From the NCBI GenBank assembly GCA_021730635.1, contig JAJNNC010000004.1, positions 124,001 to 188,000 of the forward strand: 64,000 nt of DNA, given 5' to 3'. The notes beneath the pieces are model-generated. The model made no database searches, was not told where the DNA came from, and saw nothing but the letters and a program-made list of their open reading frames with translations. This DNA is from Catalimonadaceae bacterium JC749. Lineage in GTDB: Bacteria > Bacteroidota > Bacteroidia > Cytophagales > Cyclobacteriaceae. This document shows positions 1 through 9,576 of the stretch, piece after piece; the stretch's first letter is position 1; every line of letters begins with the position of its first letter. Both the position numbers and the translations under genes were made by a program.

Positions 1-538
1 TAAACTCCTGCACAATGACCCTGGCCTTTAGTCCGTTGAAAGCTTCTATAACCGATTCGGCAGCCTTGCGGGTTTCTGCCAGCACAACCCCCAGGCCTTG
101 CGTTCCTTCCAGCAGTTTGATCACGCAAGGAGCGCCACCTACGGCATCAATGATTTGTTTAACATCACTGGAGTAGTTGGTAAAGACAGTTTTGGGTAAT
201 CCCAAACCAGCCCGGGATAAAATTTGCAGGCTTCTCAGTTTATCTCGGGAACGTACCAATGCGATGGATTCTACCGTAGAAAACACTTTCATCATTTCAA
301 ACTGACGAACAACAGCCGTGCCATAAAAGGTTACCGAAGCACCAATTCTTGGAATGATAGCATCTACATCCTTGATATATTCTCCTTTATAAAAAACGGT
401 AGGTTTCCTTTTCTCTATCTCGATATTGCATTTCAGATGGTCAACAATTCGTACCTGATGACCACGTTTTTTCCCGGCCTCCACCAGGCGTTGTGTAGAA
501 TATAAGTTAGGGTTTCTGGATAAAACAACAAGTTTCAT
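1..538 (-). CDS. rimK: RimK-type alpha-L-glutamate ligase, N-terminal part
   Basis: Partial gene: the ATG is at 538 on the minus strand and the reading frame runs off the window start after about 179 codons, so the C-terminal part of the ATP-grasp domain is missing. The visible part matches RimK along its length: an N-terminal start like [14 protein letters not shown], the [20 protein letters not shown] block, the [10 protein letters not shown] segment and the glycine-rich [11 protein letters not shown] loop that begins the ATP-grasp nucleotide site. RimK adds glutamate residues to the C-terminus of ribosomal protein S6 in E. coli; some homologues act on other substrates, so the target here is inferred. 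It lies 122 bp downstream of the helicase gene on the same strand and could be co-transcribed with it. Confidence 0.93.
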   Translation of the reverse strand, partial: MKLVVLSRNPNLYSTQRLVEAGKKRGHQVRIVDHLKCNIEIEKRKPTVFYKGEYIKDVDAIIPRIGASVTFYGTAVVRQFEMMKVFSTVESIALVRSRDKLRSLQILSRAGLGLPKTVFTNYSSDVKQIIDAVGGAPCVIKLLEGTQGLGVVLAETRKAAESVIEAFNGLKARVIVQEF

Positions 539-660
539 ATTAAAAAAATAATTTTTGGGTTGTTTCTAATAGGTTAGGGTACTTCAGAATGTGTTGTCTC
601 ACTTATCTATGATAAGACGATTTGCTTTTAATTTTATTCGCAAAGTATGTAAAATTAAAT

Positions 661-3153
661 TTAAAACTCACCATTGGCTGCATATTCTTCCAGTTGCCAC
701 TGCATTTTCATAATTCTGTCTTCCACGGTTTCTGAGCTCAATTTCTCCCGGAGCCGGTCCACCATCATGGGAAAAGCAAAAGGGGTTGGTTTGGGCGGAT
801 TTCGGATCAGAATTTCCTGATGCTGAATATCTTCCAATAGACGCTGCAAGGTGGAGGAGGCAACCTGTTGGTAAAGGGCTTCATCCAATGCCTGATGCAA
901 TAAGAGATTATCCGGGTCATACTCCTGAAAGACTTCATATAAAATCTGGGCGGAAGCCTGCAAATGTTTGTTACCAATATTTTTCCCTGGATACCCCTGG
1001 AATATTAAACCGGCAATAGCAGCAATTTCCCGAAACTTCCGTTTGGCCATCTCTGTGCTGTTCACACTTTGTAACACATCCTCGACAAGCTGATCGGTAG
1101 AAAATAAATCCAGTTCTAAGGCTTCTTCCAGCGGGATTTCCTGATCGGAAAGCAGCTCAAACCCATAGTCGTTCATGGCCATAGAAAAACTGATAGGCTG
1201 AATCCGGCTGATGCGCCAGGCAACCAATGCCGACAGCAGTTCGTGCATATTACGCCCGGCCAGGGGGTACATAAACAGATGATAGCCTTCAGAAGATCGT
1301 AACTTTTCAATGAGAAAATGTCGGGAGTCGGGTAGGGCAGACCACTCCTGCTGAAGCTGCAACAGAGGGGCCACGGCTTTCATTTCTTTTTCATCGTATT
1401 CTCCCCTGGAAAATTGCTGTAATTTGTAACGGATCATGGCGGCCAACGGCCTGGATAGAGGCAGGCGCCCTCCCGACCAGCGGGGAATGATTCCGTTTTT
1501 GCCTCGGGCACGGGTGACCAGCACGGTCATATCTTTGATTCTTTCCAGCTTCAGGTTTCTGCCGGCAAACCAGAAATTGTCCCCTTTGTGAAGCCGGGCA
1601 ATAAAACTTTCTTCTACTGTGCCAATATAGCCTCCACTGACAAACTTGACCTGCAAGACCGGATCACTGACAATCGTACCCATAGACAGGCGATGCCGCA
1701 TGGCGGTCCTGCGGTCTGTGACCTTAAAAACACCCTCTTCCTGTATCACTTTGGAAAATTCGTCATACTGACCCAGGCTGGCCCCACCGGTAGTGATGAA
1801 CTGTAAAGCCCACTGCCATTCTTGCTGACTGAGCTGTCGGAATGCAAAGGTGGAAGTGACCTCCTGAAAAGCATCCTTTTCCCGGAAGCCTTCGCCCACT
1901 GCCAGGGTGACCAGAAACTGCACCAACACATCCAACGAATTCTCCAGAGGAGTTCTGGATTCAAAAATTTTCTGCCGAATGGCTTCCTGTATGGCAGCCG
2001 ATTCTATCAGTTCCAGCGAGTTGGTAGGTAGAAAATAGAGGGTGCTGACCGCTCCCGGTTGATGACCACTCCGGCCAGCCCTTTGTACTAAGCGGGAGAT
2101 CCCTTTCGGACTGCCTACCTGAATCACTGTTTCTACCGGACGAAAGTCGACACCCAGGTCCAGGCTGGAGGTACACACAACCAGTTTGAGAATGCCCTGG
2201 TGCAAGGCTTCTTCCACCCAGGTGCGTACCTGGTTGTCGAGAGAACCATGATGCATGGCCATCTGACCCGCCAGGTCTGGCTCCTTATACAACAATGTTT
2301 GATACCATATCTCGGTTTGAGCCCGGGTATTGGTAAACAGCAGGGTTGTTTTACTCCTGTTAATGATGGGGAGGATGCTGTCTATCAGCTTGAGCCCCAT
2401 ATGGCCTGCCCAGGGAAATTTCTCTACCTGATCAGGCAAGATGGTTTGTATGTCTAAGCGTTTTTCCGTTTGGGCCTTGATGATGGTAGCAGGTTTGGTA
2501 TGAGCGGGGCCTAACAATACATCCCGGGCCTGATCCAGATTGCCAATAGTGGCTGAAATGCCCCAGATGCGCATGTCCGGACGAATTTGTTTGAGGTGGG
2601 CAAGGGCCAGTTCCATTTGCACGCCTCTTTTGGTACCCAGGAGCTCGTGCCATTCATCCACCACCACGCATCGTAGATTTTTACACAGACGACGGTGGTT
2701 TTTTTGGGTAAACAGCAGATGCAAACTTTCGGGGGTAGTCACCAGGCATTCTGGCATTTGCCGTAGTTGCTTTTGCCGCTCGCTGCTCAGGGTATCCCCG
2801 CTGCGTACTGCAATTTTCCAGGAAATTCCCATTTCTTCGGTAGCCTGTTCCATCGCCAGGCGGATGTCTTTGGCTAATGCCTTCAGGGGGGTTACCCAAA
2901 TTACCTGCAAACTGTTCTTTTGTCTTTCCTGATAATCGTCGGGATGGTTTTGTATGAACTCCAGCAAACAAGGAATCCACAAAGCATAGGTTTTTCCACT
3001 GCCGGTAGGGGCGTTGAGCAGTCCGCTGTATCCTTCCAGATAATGCTGCCATACCTCTTTTTGAAAAGGAAAGGGTTGCCATCCTTTTTCATGGAACCAG
3101 TGTTCAGCAAGCGCAATGAGTGAGGTTGATGGAGGCATGGATATTTTCAGCAC
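661..3153 (-). CDS. Lhr-type, ligase-associated DEXH-box DNA helicase
   Basis: This 830-residue superfamily 2 helicase is of the short Lhr-core type often named ligase-associated DNA damage response DEXH helicase. Visible motifs in order: Walker A APTGSGKT (residues 48-55), motif II as DEWH in VVDEWHELLG, motif III SATI, and motif VI QRAGRSGHQ. The remaining half corresponds to the Lhr winged-helix and C-terminal core regions. Lhr-core proteins are ATP-dependent 3'-5' translocases with a suggested DNA repair role. In many bacteria the gene sits beside an ATP-dependent DNA ligase, a metallo-beta-lactamase-fold exonuclease and a phosphoesterase; none of these is in this window, and the upstream neighbour is an ABC-F gene. 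Start at 3153; an in-frame Met five codons later is an equally possible start. Confidence 0.9.
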   Translation of the reverse strand: MLKISMPPSTSLIALAEHWFHEKGWQPFPFQKEVWQHYLEGYSGLLNAPTGSGKTYALWIPCLLEFIQNHPDDYQERQKNSLQVIWVTPLKALAKDIRLAMEQATEEMGISWKIAVRSGDTLSSERQKQLRQMPECLVTTPESLHLLFTQKNHRRLCKNLRCVVVDEWHELLGTKRGVQMELALAHLKQIRPDMRIWGISATIGNLDQARDVLLGPAHTKPATIIKAQTEKRLDIQTILPDQVEKFPWAGHMGLKLIDSILPIINRSKTTLLFTNTRAQTEIWYQTLLYKEPDLAGQMAMHHGSLDNQVRTWVEEALHQGILKLVVCTSSLDLGVDFRPVETVIQVGSPKGISRLVQRAGRSGHQPGAVSTLYFLPTNSLELIESAAIQEAIRQKIFESRTPLENSLDVLVQFLVTLAVGEGFREKDAFQEVTSTFAFRQLSQQEWQWALQFITTGGASLGQYDEFSKVIQEEGVFKVTDRRTAMRHRLSMGTIVSDPVLQVKFVSGGYIGTVEESFIARLHKGDNFWFAGRNLKLERIKDMTVLVTRARGKNGIIPRWSGGRLPLSRPLAAMIRYKLQQFSRGEYDEKEMKAVAPLLQLQQEWSALPDSRHFLIEKLRSSEGYHLFMYPLAGRNMHELLSALVAWRISRIQPISFSMAMNDYGFELLSDQEIPLEEALELDLFSTDQLVEDVLQSVNSTEMAKRKFREIAAIAGLIFQGYPGKNIGNKHLQASAQILYEVFQEYDPDNLLLHQALDEALYQQVASSTLQRLLEDIQHQEILIRNPPKPTPFAFPMMVDRLREKLSSETVEDRIMKMQWQLEEYAANGEF

Positions 3154-3365
3154 TTATAGTACATAATGGAAATCATCCGGATTTGTTTTCGGCAGGAGTA
3201 TATTCTATAATTTTTGATGGCCCCATGGCAAAAAAGGATCATGGAAGCATATAGCGCATTGCTCAAGTTACTATTCAAACGATTAGATGTAGATATCTGA
3301 TTTATAGGTCGCTACAGAATAAAAATAAACTAATGCTTTGCTAATTGAATCATTCAGAGAAGACG

Positions 3366-5270
3366 TTATTCCATCATTTCAGCCAGTTCCAGCCAACGGT
3401 TCGATTTTTCATCGATTTGTTGGGAAGTCTCTTCGATGGCTACCGACAAGGCAGTGAGTTCTTCATGGTTGGCCTTACCACTGACAGAAGCCTGATGTAA
3501 CTGTTCTACCAGTTGGTTTTTCTTTTTTTCCAGTTCTTCAATTTCCTGCTCCAGCATTTCATATTCTTTCTTTTCTTTATAAGATAATTTTTTGGGTTTT
3601 GTAGCAGGCGTTTCTGAAGATTTGACGGGATGGGTAGGTGCTTTGTCTTTTCGGACAACAGCAGTAGCTTCTTCTTCCAGAAGGGATTGTCTGTAATCGG
3701 TATAATTGCCGGGAAAATCTTGGATCATCCCGCTGTCCTCCTGAAAGACAAACAGGTGATCCACCAATCTATCCATAAAATAGCGGTCGTGTGACACCAG
3801 GATCAGGCAACCTTCAAACCGCAGCAAAAAGTCTTCCAGCACATTCAGCGTAATCAGGTCTAAATCGTTGGTAGGCTCATCCAGGATCAGAAAATTAGGA
3901 TTTTTCATGAGTACCCTCAATAATTGGAGCCTTCTTCTTTCCCCGCCACTCAGGTTCGCCACCTGGGTATAGTGCATATCCATCGGAAACTGGAAATGCT
4001 GTAAAAACTGCCCAGCAGTAATAAAGTTGCCTTTGCTTACCTCAATGACCTCCGCTACTTCCTTGACCACATCGATCACCCGCTGTCCCTCCTGAAAGAC
4101 CAGTTCTTTCTGGGTGTAATAACCAAAGACAGTGGTAGCACCAGCTTCCACCATCCCTGTCTCAGGAGGCAGTTGCCCGGTAATCATGTTCAGCAAAGTT
4201 GTTTTTCCAGAACCATTTTTCCCGATAATCCCCAAGCGATCCTGTTTGCGGAAGATGTAGGTAAAGTCTTCAATCAGGGTTTTCCCTTGAAAAGACTTGG
4301 ATATATGTGAAATTTCCAGAATTTTCTTGCCCTGACGCCTTCCCTGTACCTGCAACTCCAGGTTTTGTTTGTCCAGGCGCTGATGGGCTTTGTCTTTTAT
4401 CTCATCGAAAGCGTCTACCCGGTATTTGGCTTTGGTGCCCCGTGCTTTTGGCTGGCGACGCATCCAGTCCAGTTCCTTCCGGAATAAATTTTGTGCTTTG
4501 TCAATTTCGGCCTGCTGCAGGGCCATCCTTTCTGCCTTTTTCTCCAGGAAATAAGCATAGTTACCCTTGTATCGGTAAATCTGTCCCTGGTCCAGTTCCA
4601 GAATTTCCTGGGTCACTTTTTCCAGAAAATAGCGGTCGTGGGTGACGAGCAGCAAAGACATCTGTTGGGAAGAAATATAGTTTTCCAGCCACTCAATGGT
4701 TTCCAGATCCAGGTGGTTGGTGGGCTCATCCAGTATCAGAAAATCCGGTTTTTCAACCAAGGCTCTGGCCAGCGCTATTCTTTTCCGTTGCCCACCGGAA
4801 AGCTGATCAACAGGCTGGTCCAAATCATAAATGCCTAATTCGCCCAATATCTGCTCAATCTGGTTTTCATAGTCCCAGGCATTGATTCCGTCAATGCGGG
4901 TCATCAATTCCTGCAACTTTTCCGTTGAAGTAGGGTGGTTTAGTTCCTGCCTGTATTCCCGCAACAGATTGAGTGTTTCATTATCGCTCTGGTAAATAGA
5001 AGAAATCACGGAAGCGCCTTCCAGAAAAACAGGATTCTGATCGGCAAAAGCGACTGTGATGTCATTTTTGAAAACGACCTTCCCCTGGTCCGGTGTTTCC
5101 AGTCCGGCGATGATCTTTAATAAAGTGGATTTACCAGACCCGTTTATTCCTACTAAAGCCACTTTCTGCCCCTGGTCGATGCCAAAAGAGATTTGTCGGA
5201 AGAGCGGTTTTTCTTTCCCTTCTGTGGTAAGATATTGTTTAGATAAAGATTCTACAGATAAATAAAGCAT
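3366..5270 (-). CDS. uup: ABC-F family ATPase, Uup type
   Basis: A 634-residue protein with two ABC ATPase domains and no membrane segment, as in the ABC-F family. First domain: Walker A GINGSGKST (41-49), signature LSGGQRKR, Walker B LILDEPTNHLD. Second domain: Walker A GKNGSGKTT, signature LSGGERRR, Walker B LILDEPTNDLD. The inter-domain linker is rich in charged helix, and the last 70 residues form a lysine/glutamate coiled coil like the DNA-binding C-terminal domain of Uup, which separates it from the shorter EttA type. ABC-F proteins act on the ribosome; Uup is linked to ribosome function and to precise excision of transposons. It is transcribed alone: 155 bp separate it from proA upstream and 212 bp from the helicase downstream. 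Confidence 0.9.
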   Translation of the reverse strand: MLYLSVESLSKQYLTTEGKEKPLFRQISFGIDQGQKVALVGINGSGKSTLLKIIAGLETPDQGKVVFKNDITVAFADQNPVFLEGASVISSIYQSDNETLNLLREYRQELNHPTSTEKLQELMTRIDGINAWDYENQIEQILGELGIYDLDQPVDQLSGGQRKRIALARALVEKPDFLILDEPTNHLDLETIEWLENYISSQQMSLLLVTHDRYFLEKVTQEILELDQGQIYRYKGNYAYFLEKKAERMALQQAEIDKAQNLFRKELDWMRRQPKARGTKAKYRVDAFDEIKDKAHQRLDKQNLELQVQGRRQGKKILEISHISKSFQGKTLIEDFTYIFRKQDRLGIIGKNGSGKTTLLNMITGQLPPETGMVEAGATTVFGYYTQKELVFQEGQRVIDVVKEVAEVIEVSKGNFITAGQFLQHFQFPMDMHYTQVANLSGGERRRLQLLRVLMKNPNFLILDEPTNDLDLITLNVLEDFLLRFEGCLILVSHDRYFMDRLVDHLFVFQEDSGMIQDFPGNYTDYRQSLLEEEATAVVRKDKAPTHPVKSSETPATKPKKLSYKEKKEYEMLEQEIEELEKKKNQLVEQLHQASVSGKANHEELTALSVAIEETSQQIDEKSNRWLELAEMME

Positions 5271-5425
5271 ACCTATTGAATAAATTCTTTTCCTGCCTTG
5301 ATAGTTTCTTTAAGAGAGCCTAAGCTTGCTGTTTTTGTGTATCCGTGAAGCGTCCATAGTGCGGCATCTGGAATATCCAAAGGATGTCGCCTACAGGCGG
5401 TGGGATTGGTAATTGAAATGGACTT

Positions 5426-6682
5426 TTAAGGATTTCTGATCAGACCTCCACTCTGGATCAGCCATTTATAGCTGGTTAATTCAGGCAAAGCCATAGGCCC
5501 CCGCGCATGCAGTTTTTGTGTGCTGATACCAATTTCAGCTCCCATCCCAAACTGGGCACCATCTGTAAAAGCAGTGGAGGTATTGGCATATACAGCGGCG
5601 GCATCCACCGACTGCATGAAGGTATCAATGGTAGCGGCATCTTCCGCAATGATGGCCTCACTATGCCGGGAACTGTAGGTAGCAATATGATCCAGGGCTT
5701 CCTCCAAATGATCCACCGTTTTGATGGCCATTTTATAGGAGAGAAACTCCGTTCCAAAATGTTCGTCCCGGGCCGGTTGCAGCAATCCGGAAGGATAATG
5801 TCCCTGCAGGGTTTGCAGGCTGGGAGCATCCGCAAAAATTTCAACGTCGGCCTGTGCCAGGGTTGCTGTCAGTGCCGGTAAATCTTTGAGCCTGTCCCGA
5901 TGAATAATGAGACAATCCAGCGCATTGCAGACACTGACGCGCCGGGTTTTCGCATTATGAACAATGGCTTTCCCTTTATCAAGATTCCCACTGACGTCAA
6001 AATAGGTGTGGACAATTCCTGCTCCGGTTTCAATCACAGGCACACTGGCATTTTCTCTGACAAAATTAATCAGGCCCTGGCTTCCTCTGGGAATAATGAC
6101 GTCAATATATTCGGATGCCGTCAGCATCGCCTGGGTCGCTTCCCGATGGGCTGGCATCAGATACACCATATGCTCATCCAGCTGATGTTTGCGTAACACT
6201 TCCTGGATGAGAGACACAATCGCCAGGTTGGAAAATTCAGCATCACTACCGCCTTTCAACACACTGACATTGCCTGATTTTAAACAAAGGGAAAAGACAT
6301 CAAACGTCACATTGGGTCGTGCCTCGTAAATGATGCCTACCACACCCAGTGGAACAGATATTTTCTTCAGCTGTAGGCCATTGTCCAGGCTTTTCTCCTC
6401 CAGTACCTTACCCAGCGGTGAAGGTAAAGAAGCGACATTTCTGATATCGTTGGCAATGGATTGTATTCTTTCCGGAGTGAGTTTCAGCCGGTCAAATTTA
6501 GGATCTTTTGGGTCCATACGATCCAGGTCTTTCTTGTTTTCTGCCAGAATCCTCTCGCTATGCCGTACAGCGGCCTCGGCCACCTCGGTCAGCACCTGGT
6601 TAATGGTGGTAGTGGATAATCGTAAGGCTTTCCGGGATGCCTGCTTTACCTGTTGAAAATGAAATTTGATATTATTGTCCAT
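5426..6682 (-). CDS. proA: glutamate-5-semialdehyde dehydrogenase
   Basis: ProA reduces gamma-glutamyl phosphate to glutamate-5-semialdehyde with NADPH, the second step of proline synthesis, in the cytoplasm. The 418-residue length is normal for the family. Diagnostic stretches are [14 protein letters not shown], the LKGGSDA segment, the nucleophile region [10 protein letters not shown] with the catalytic Cys at residue 252, and the near-C-terminal [11 protein letters not shown] with LHARGPM. It lies 46 bp after proB on the same strand, so the two form a proBA operon, which fits the instability of gamma-glutamyl phosphate and its direct handover between the two enzymes. No attenuator or terminator is visible in the short gap. 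Confidence 0.97.
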   Translation of the reverse strand: MDNNIKFHFQQVKQASRKALRLSTTTINQVLTEVAEAAVRHSERILAENKKDLDRMDPKDPKFDRLKLTPERIQSIANDIRNVASLPSPLGKVLEEKSLDNGLQLKKISVPLGVVGIIYEARPNVTFDVFSLCLKSGNVSVLKGGSDAEFSNLAIVSLIQEVLRKHQLDEHMVYLMPAHREATQAMLTASEYIDVIIPRGSQGLINFVRENASVPVIETGAGIVHTYFDVSGNLDKGKAIVHNAKTRRVSVCNALDCLIIHRDRLKDLPALTATLAQADVEIFADAPSLQTLQGHYPSGLLQPARDEHFGTEFLSYKMAIKTVDHLEEALDHIATYSSRHSEAIIAEDAATIDTFMQSVDAAAVYANTSTAFTDGAQFGMGAEIGISTQKLHARGPMALPELTSYKWLIQSGGLIRNP

Positions 6683-6728
6683 GCTGTAGCCTGCTTACAT
6701 ACCAATAGGAACGATATGCTCCTTCTAA

Positions 6729-7844
6729 TTATTGAAATAAATACATATAATCATAATGTACAAAAGGTTTTTGATCATGTTGCCCGATGAGCTCCTTCAA
6801 TTGTTTGCTGTTATACCGGGCTTTGCCCAAACCAAAAGATTTTCCTTCTTCATCGCAGAGTGATACGACATCATTTTTCTTGAAACTGCCCTCCACTTTG
6901 ATGATGCCAACCGGCAACAGACTGGTGGCTTTCTGATGGTCCATCAACACTTTTTTGGCTCCGGCATTGACCAGCACTCCTCCTCTGGCATAGCCATGGG
7001 CATGTCCGATCCAGCGCTTTACTCCTGAGGTCTTTTTGGCAGCAGGAAAGTGGGTGCCTACCCTGTCGCCCTGAACTATGGAAAGCAAAACATCCTCCTT
7101 TTTGCCACCGGCCAGGAATACGTCGATACCCATGGCGGCGAGTTTCTGTGCCATCCTCACTTTGGTGAGCATCCCGCCCCGGCCAAAATCTGATTTTTCC
7201 GTGGAAATGATGTCGGAAAAATCCATACGGTTCAGTGCTACCTTATCAATGAGCTGTGCTTCCGGAAGCTTCGGATTACGATCATACAAGCCTTCTACGT
7301 TGGTCAGAATGACCAGGGTTTGCACATCCATCATGGCAGCGACCAGTCCGGCAAGCTCATCGTTGTCTGTAAACATTAACTCTGTAACCGAAACCACATC
7401 GTTTTCATTAATGATGGGGATAATATGATTTTGCAGAATGCCTTCCAGGCAGTTTCGAATATTGAGATAATGTCTGCGGCTACGGAAATCTTCTTTGGTG
7501 ACTAGCACCTGCGCACAATGGTAGCCATCTTCTAACAGCAAGCGGGTATAGGTTTGCATCAGATGATTCTGACCGACAGCGGCCAGTACCTGCCTTTGCG
7601 TTACCGGATCAGATTTTCTGGGTAATGAAAAAAGACCCCGTCCGGCTGCCACTGCGCCGGAGGAGACGATGAGCGGTTGTACCCCTTGCTGCTTCAATTG
7701 TACAATCTGCTTACACAATCTTTGCAAGAGTGCCAGGTTAATGGAGCCATCGGGTTGGGCGATGACATTAGAACCGATTTTGATGACAAATTTGCGAAAC
7801 GCCAAGATCCGGGTATTTTTTGGCAAAGGTATAACATCAAACAT
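6729..7844 (-). CDS. proB: glutamate 5-kinase
   Basis: ProB phosphorylates L-glutamate to gamma-glutamyl phosphate, the feedback-controlled first step of proline synthesis. The N-terminal amino-acid kinase domain is visible from FVIKIGSNVIAQ through ISSGAVAAGR-like IVSSGAVAAGR, the NENDVVS segment and FGRGGMLTKV. A C-terminal PUA domain follows from about residue 275. The frame is open back to 7922, but the ATG at 7844 gives a 371-residue protein of family length starting MFDVIPLPKN; the upstream 26 residues are hydrophobic and not family-like, so I chose 7844. First gene of proBA, divergent from the DNA glycosylase gene with a 136-bp shared upstream region. Confidence 0.95.
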   Translation of the reverse strand: MFDVIPLPKNTRILAFRKFVIKIGSNVIAQPDGSINLALLQRLCKQIVQLKQQGVQPLIVSSGAVAAGRGLFSLPRKSDPVTQRQVLAAVGQNHLMQTYTRLLLEDGYHCAQVLVTKEDFRSRRHYLNIRNCLEGILQNHIIPIINENDVVSVTELMFTDNDELAGLVAAMMDVQTLVILTNVEGLYDRNPKLPEAQLIDKVALNRMDFSDIISTEKSDFGRGGMLTKVRMAQKLAAMGIDVFLAGGKKEDVLLSIVQGDRVGTHFPAAKKTSGVKRWIGHAHGYARGGVLVNAGAKKVLMDHQKATSLLPVGIIKVEGSFKKNDVVSLCDEEGKSFGLGKARYNSKQLKELIGQHDQKPFVHYDYMYLFQ

Positions 7845-7980
7845 CGAAGAACAATGTGAAAAGGTTAGAATAATGAATGGGTAGGTGAAGAAATTAAGGC
7901 AACTCTTGTTTGAAAGAATCATTCAGTTCTTTTCAAACAACCTTTCGCTTTTCGGGTCTTTACATAAAAATGAATGATTC

Positions 7981-8586
7981 ATGAAAATTCTGGATAAATC
8001 TTTTTACCAGCGGGGAGAGGTTTTGAAGATCAGCCGCGAACTGCTGGGAAAATATCTTTTTACTGACATTGAGGGGGCCCTGGCCGGAGGCATCATTGTA
8101 GAAACGGAAGCCTATTCACATGTGAACGATAAAGCCTGTCATTCCCATTTAAACCGCAGGACCAGTAGAACGGAAGTGATGTTCTGGCCGGGTGGTATTG
8201 CGTATGTGTATAAAGTGTACGGATTTCATTACCTGTTCAATATTGTGACTAACGTAGAAAACAAGGCAGATGCCGTGCTCATCCGTGCCATAGAACCTGT
8301 CCTGAATGTGGAAGTCATGCAGCGCAGGAGAAATTTAACCAAGATCGTTCCTCAGCTAACAGCAGGGCCGGGCATGTTGACACAAGCCTTGGGGATTACC
8401 AAAGCACAATATGGCATTCCCATTACCACGGGCGAGAAGATCTGGATTGAAGACCGGGATCTTATCATACCAGCCGATGAGATCCTGGCTTCCCCCAGAG
8501 TAGGCATAGCTTATGCTGAAGAAGACGCTCTCTTGCCCTGGCGGTTTCGTATCAAAGGGAGCCGCTGGACCAGCAAGGCGAAATAA
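7981..8586 (+). CDS. mpg: DNA-3-methyladenine glycosylase, AAG/MPG family
   Basis: A 201-residue monofunctional DNA glycosylase of the AAG/MPG fold, which removes alkylated purines such as 3-methyladenine, and hypoxanthine, to start base excision repair. Family marks are the LLGKYL N-terminal segment, the ETEAY block holding the catalytic glutamate, the ACHSHLNRRTSRTEVMFWPGG region cut here into ACHS and TEVMF, AYVYKVYG-type YVYKVYGFHY with the intercalating tyrosine, and AGPGMLTQALGI. The ATG at 7981 directly precedes the conserved N-terminus. Transcribed away from proBA. No obvious terminator before the next gene 120 bp downstream, which has its own promoter. Confidence 0.94.
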   Translation: MKILDKSFYQRGEVLKISRELLGKYLFTDIEGALAGGIIVETEAYSHVNDKACHSHLNRRTSRTEVMFWPGGIAYVYKVYGFHYLFNIVTNVENKADAVLIRAIEPVLNVEVMQRRRNLTKIVPQLTAGPGMLTQALGITKAQYGIPITTGEKIWIEDRDLIIPADEILASPRVGIAYAEEDALLPWRFRIKGSRWTSKAK

Positions 8587-8655
8587 GCGTGTCAGGGATA
8601 AGAGGAGGGCTCTATTGAGTTTTATGAAAAGCGAAAAGGGAGAACAAAAGGTTTG

Positions 8656-8687
8656 TTGGTATGGAAACGTTTTTTATTTTAATTTTG
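8656..8687 (+). promoter_or_regulatory. Bacteroidetes-type promoter of the universal stress gene
   Basis: TTG at 8656-8658, a 21-base spacer and TAATTTTG at 8680-8687 fit the known Bacteroidetes housekeeping promoter (TTG-N17..23-TAnnTTTG). Transcription would begin near 8693, leaving a leader of about 14 bases before the ATG at 8707. Confidence 0.6.
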
Positions 8688-8706
8688 ATTACCATAATTT
8701 TTTACC

Positions 8707-9570
8707 ATGAAGAAGATCCTTTGTCCTATAGATTTTTCTGCCAGCTCCCTGAATGCGATTGAATTTGCAGCCCGGATAGGAGAAGTACATCAGGCTGAAT
8801 TAACCCTTATCCATGTTTTTACGGAGGAAGAATTTGGGGAAGCCTTGTCACAAGGGATTCTGGCCGATCGATACAAAAGAACGGATATCGATAATTTGGT
8901 AGGAGCGGCAGAAGATTTGCTCAGTGATTTGACGGATGAAGTCAATGCGATCAGCCAGAAAAAAGGATTACAAATCTGTAACTACCATTTTTCTTATGGC
9001 TCACTGGAAAAGCACCTGACACAGTTTGCCGACGAAAACGGATATTCTCTCATCGTGATGGGAACCAGCGGGGTGAAGGATATTTTTGAAGAATATTCAG
9101 GAAGTCATACCATGAGAACAGTGGAAAAGGCTCACTGTCCGGTTATTTGTATTCCGGAAAAGGTGAAATACAGAAAGTTTTCCAAGGTGGTTTATGCAAC
9201 GGATTATCAGGATACGGATGACAAAGCACTGCAGCAACTCATTACTTTGATGAATCCATTCCAGGTTGAAATCCATGTGCTCCATATATCTTATAAAGAC
9301 AACGAAATGGAAGAAGCCATGTATGAGGAATTTGTGACTGCCATCAAGCTCAATGTGCCTTATCCCAATCTTCAGTTTTCAAGGATGAGGTTTGAAGATC
9401 CGGCCCATGGCATAGACCGGTATGCCATAGACCAGGAAGCCAATTTAGTAGCACTCTACTATAAAAAAAGAAATTTCCTGGAGCAGCTTTTCCTGGAAGG
9501 CACTACCAAAAGGCTGGCTTATTTTGCCACCTATCCTATTATTTTTTTCAAAAAAGAGTATCAGTCCTAA
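8707..9570 (+). CDS. tandem universal stress protein (UspA family)
   Basis: A 287-residue cytoplasmic protein made of two UspA domains. The first (about 1-150) begins MKKILCPIDFSASSLNA and carries a full ATP-binding signature G-2X-G-9X-GS in GTSGVKDIFEEYSGS, followed by HCPVICIP. The second domain (about 155-287) begins SKVVYATDYQDTDD but has lost the glycine signature, so only the first is expected to bind ATP. Universal stress proteins help survival under starvation, redox and energy stress; no specific reaction can be given. It has its own consensus promoter and faces the 9577 gene tail to tail with 6 bp between stop codons. A second, independent Usp gene lies at 47396. Confidence 0.92.
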   Translation: MKKILCPIDFSASSLNAIEFAARIGEVHQAELTLIHVFTEEEFGEALSQGILADRYKRTDIDNLVGAAEDLLSDLTDEVNAISQKKGLQICNYHFSYGSLEKHLTQFADENGYSLIVMGTSGVKDIFEEYSGSHTMRTVEKAHCPVICIPEKVKYRKFSKVVYATDYQDTDDKALQQLITLMNPFQVEIHVLHISYKDNEMEEAMYEEFVTAIKLNVPYPNLQFSRMRFEDPAHGIDRYAIDQEANLVALYYKKRNFLEQLFLEGTTKRLAYFATYPIIFFKKEYQS

Positions 9571-9576
9571 AGGGTG

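Noticed and set aside
8513-8710. 65-residue frame overlapping the end of the glycosylase gene
   Set aside because: Out-of-frame shadow of the glycosylase that runs into the promoter of the universal stress gene.
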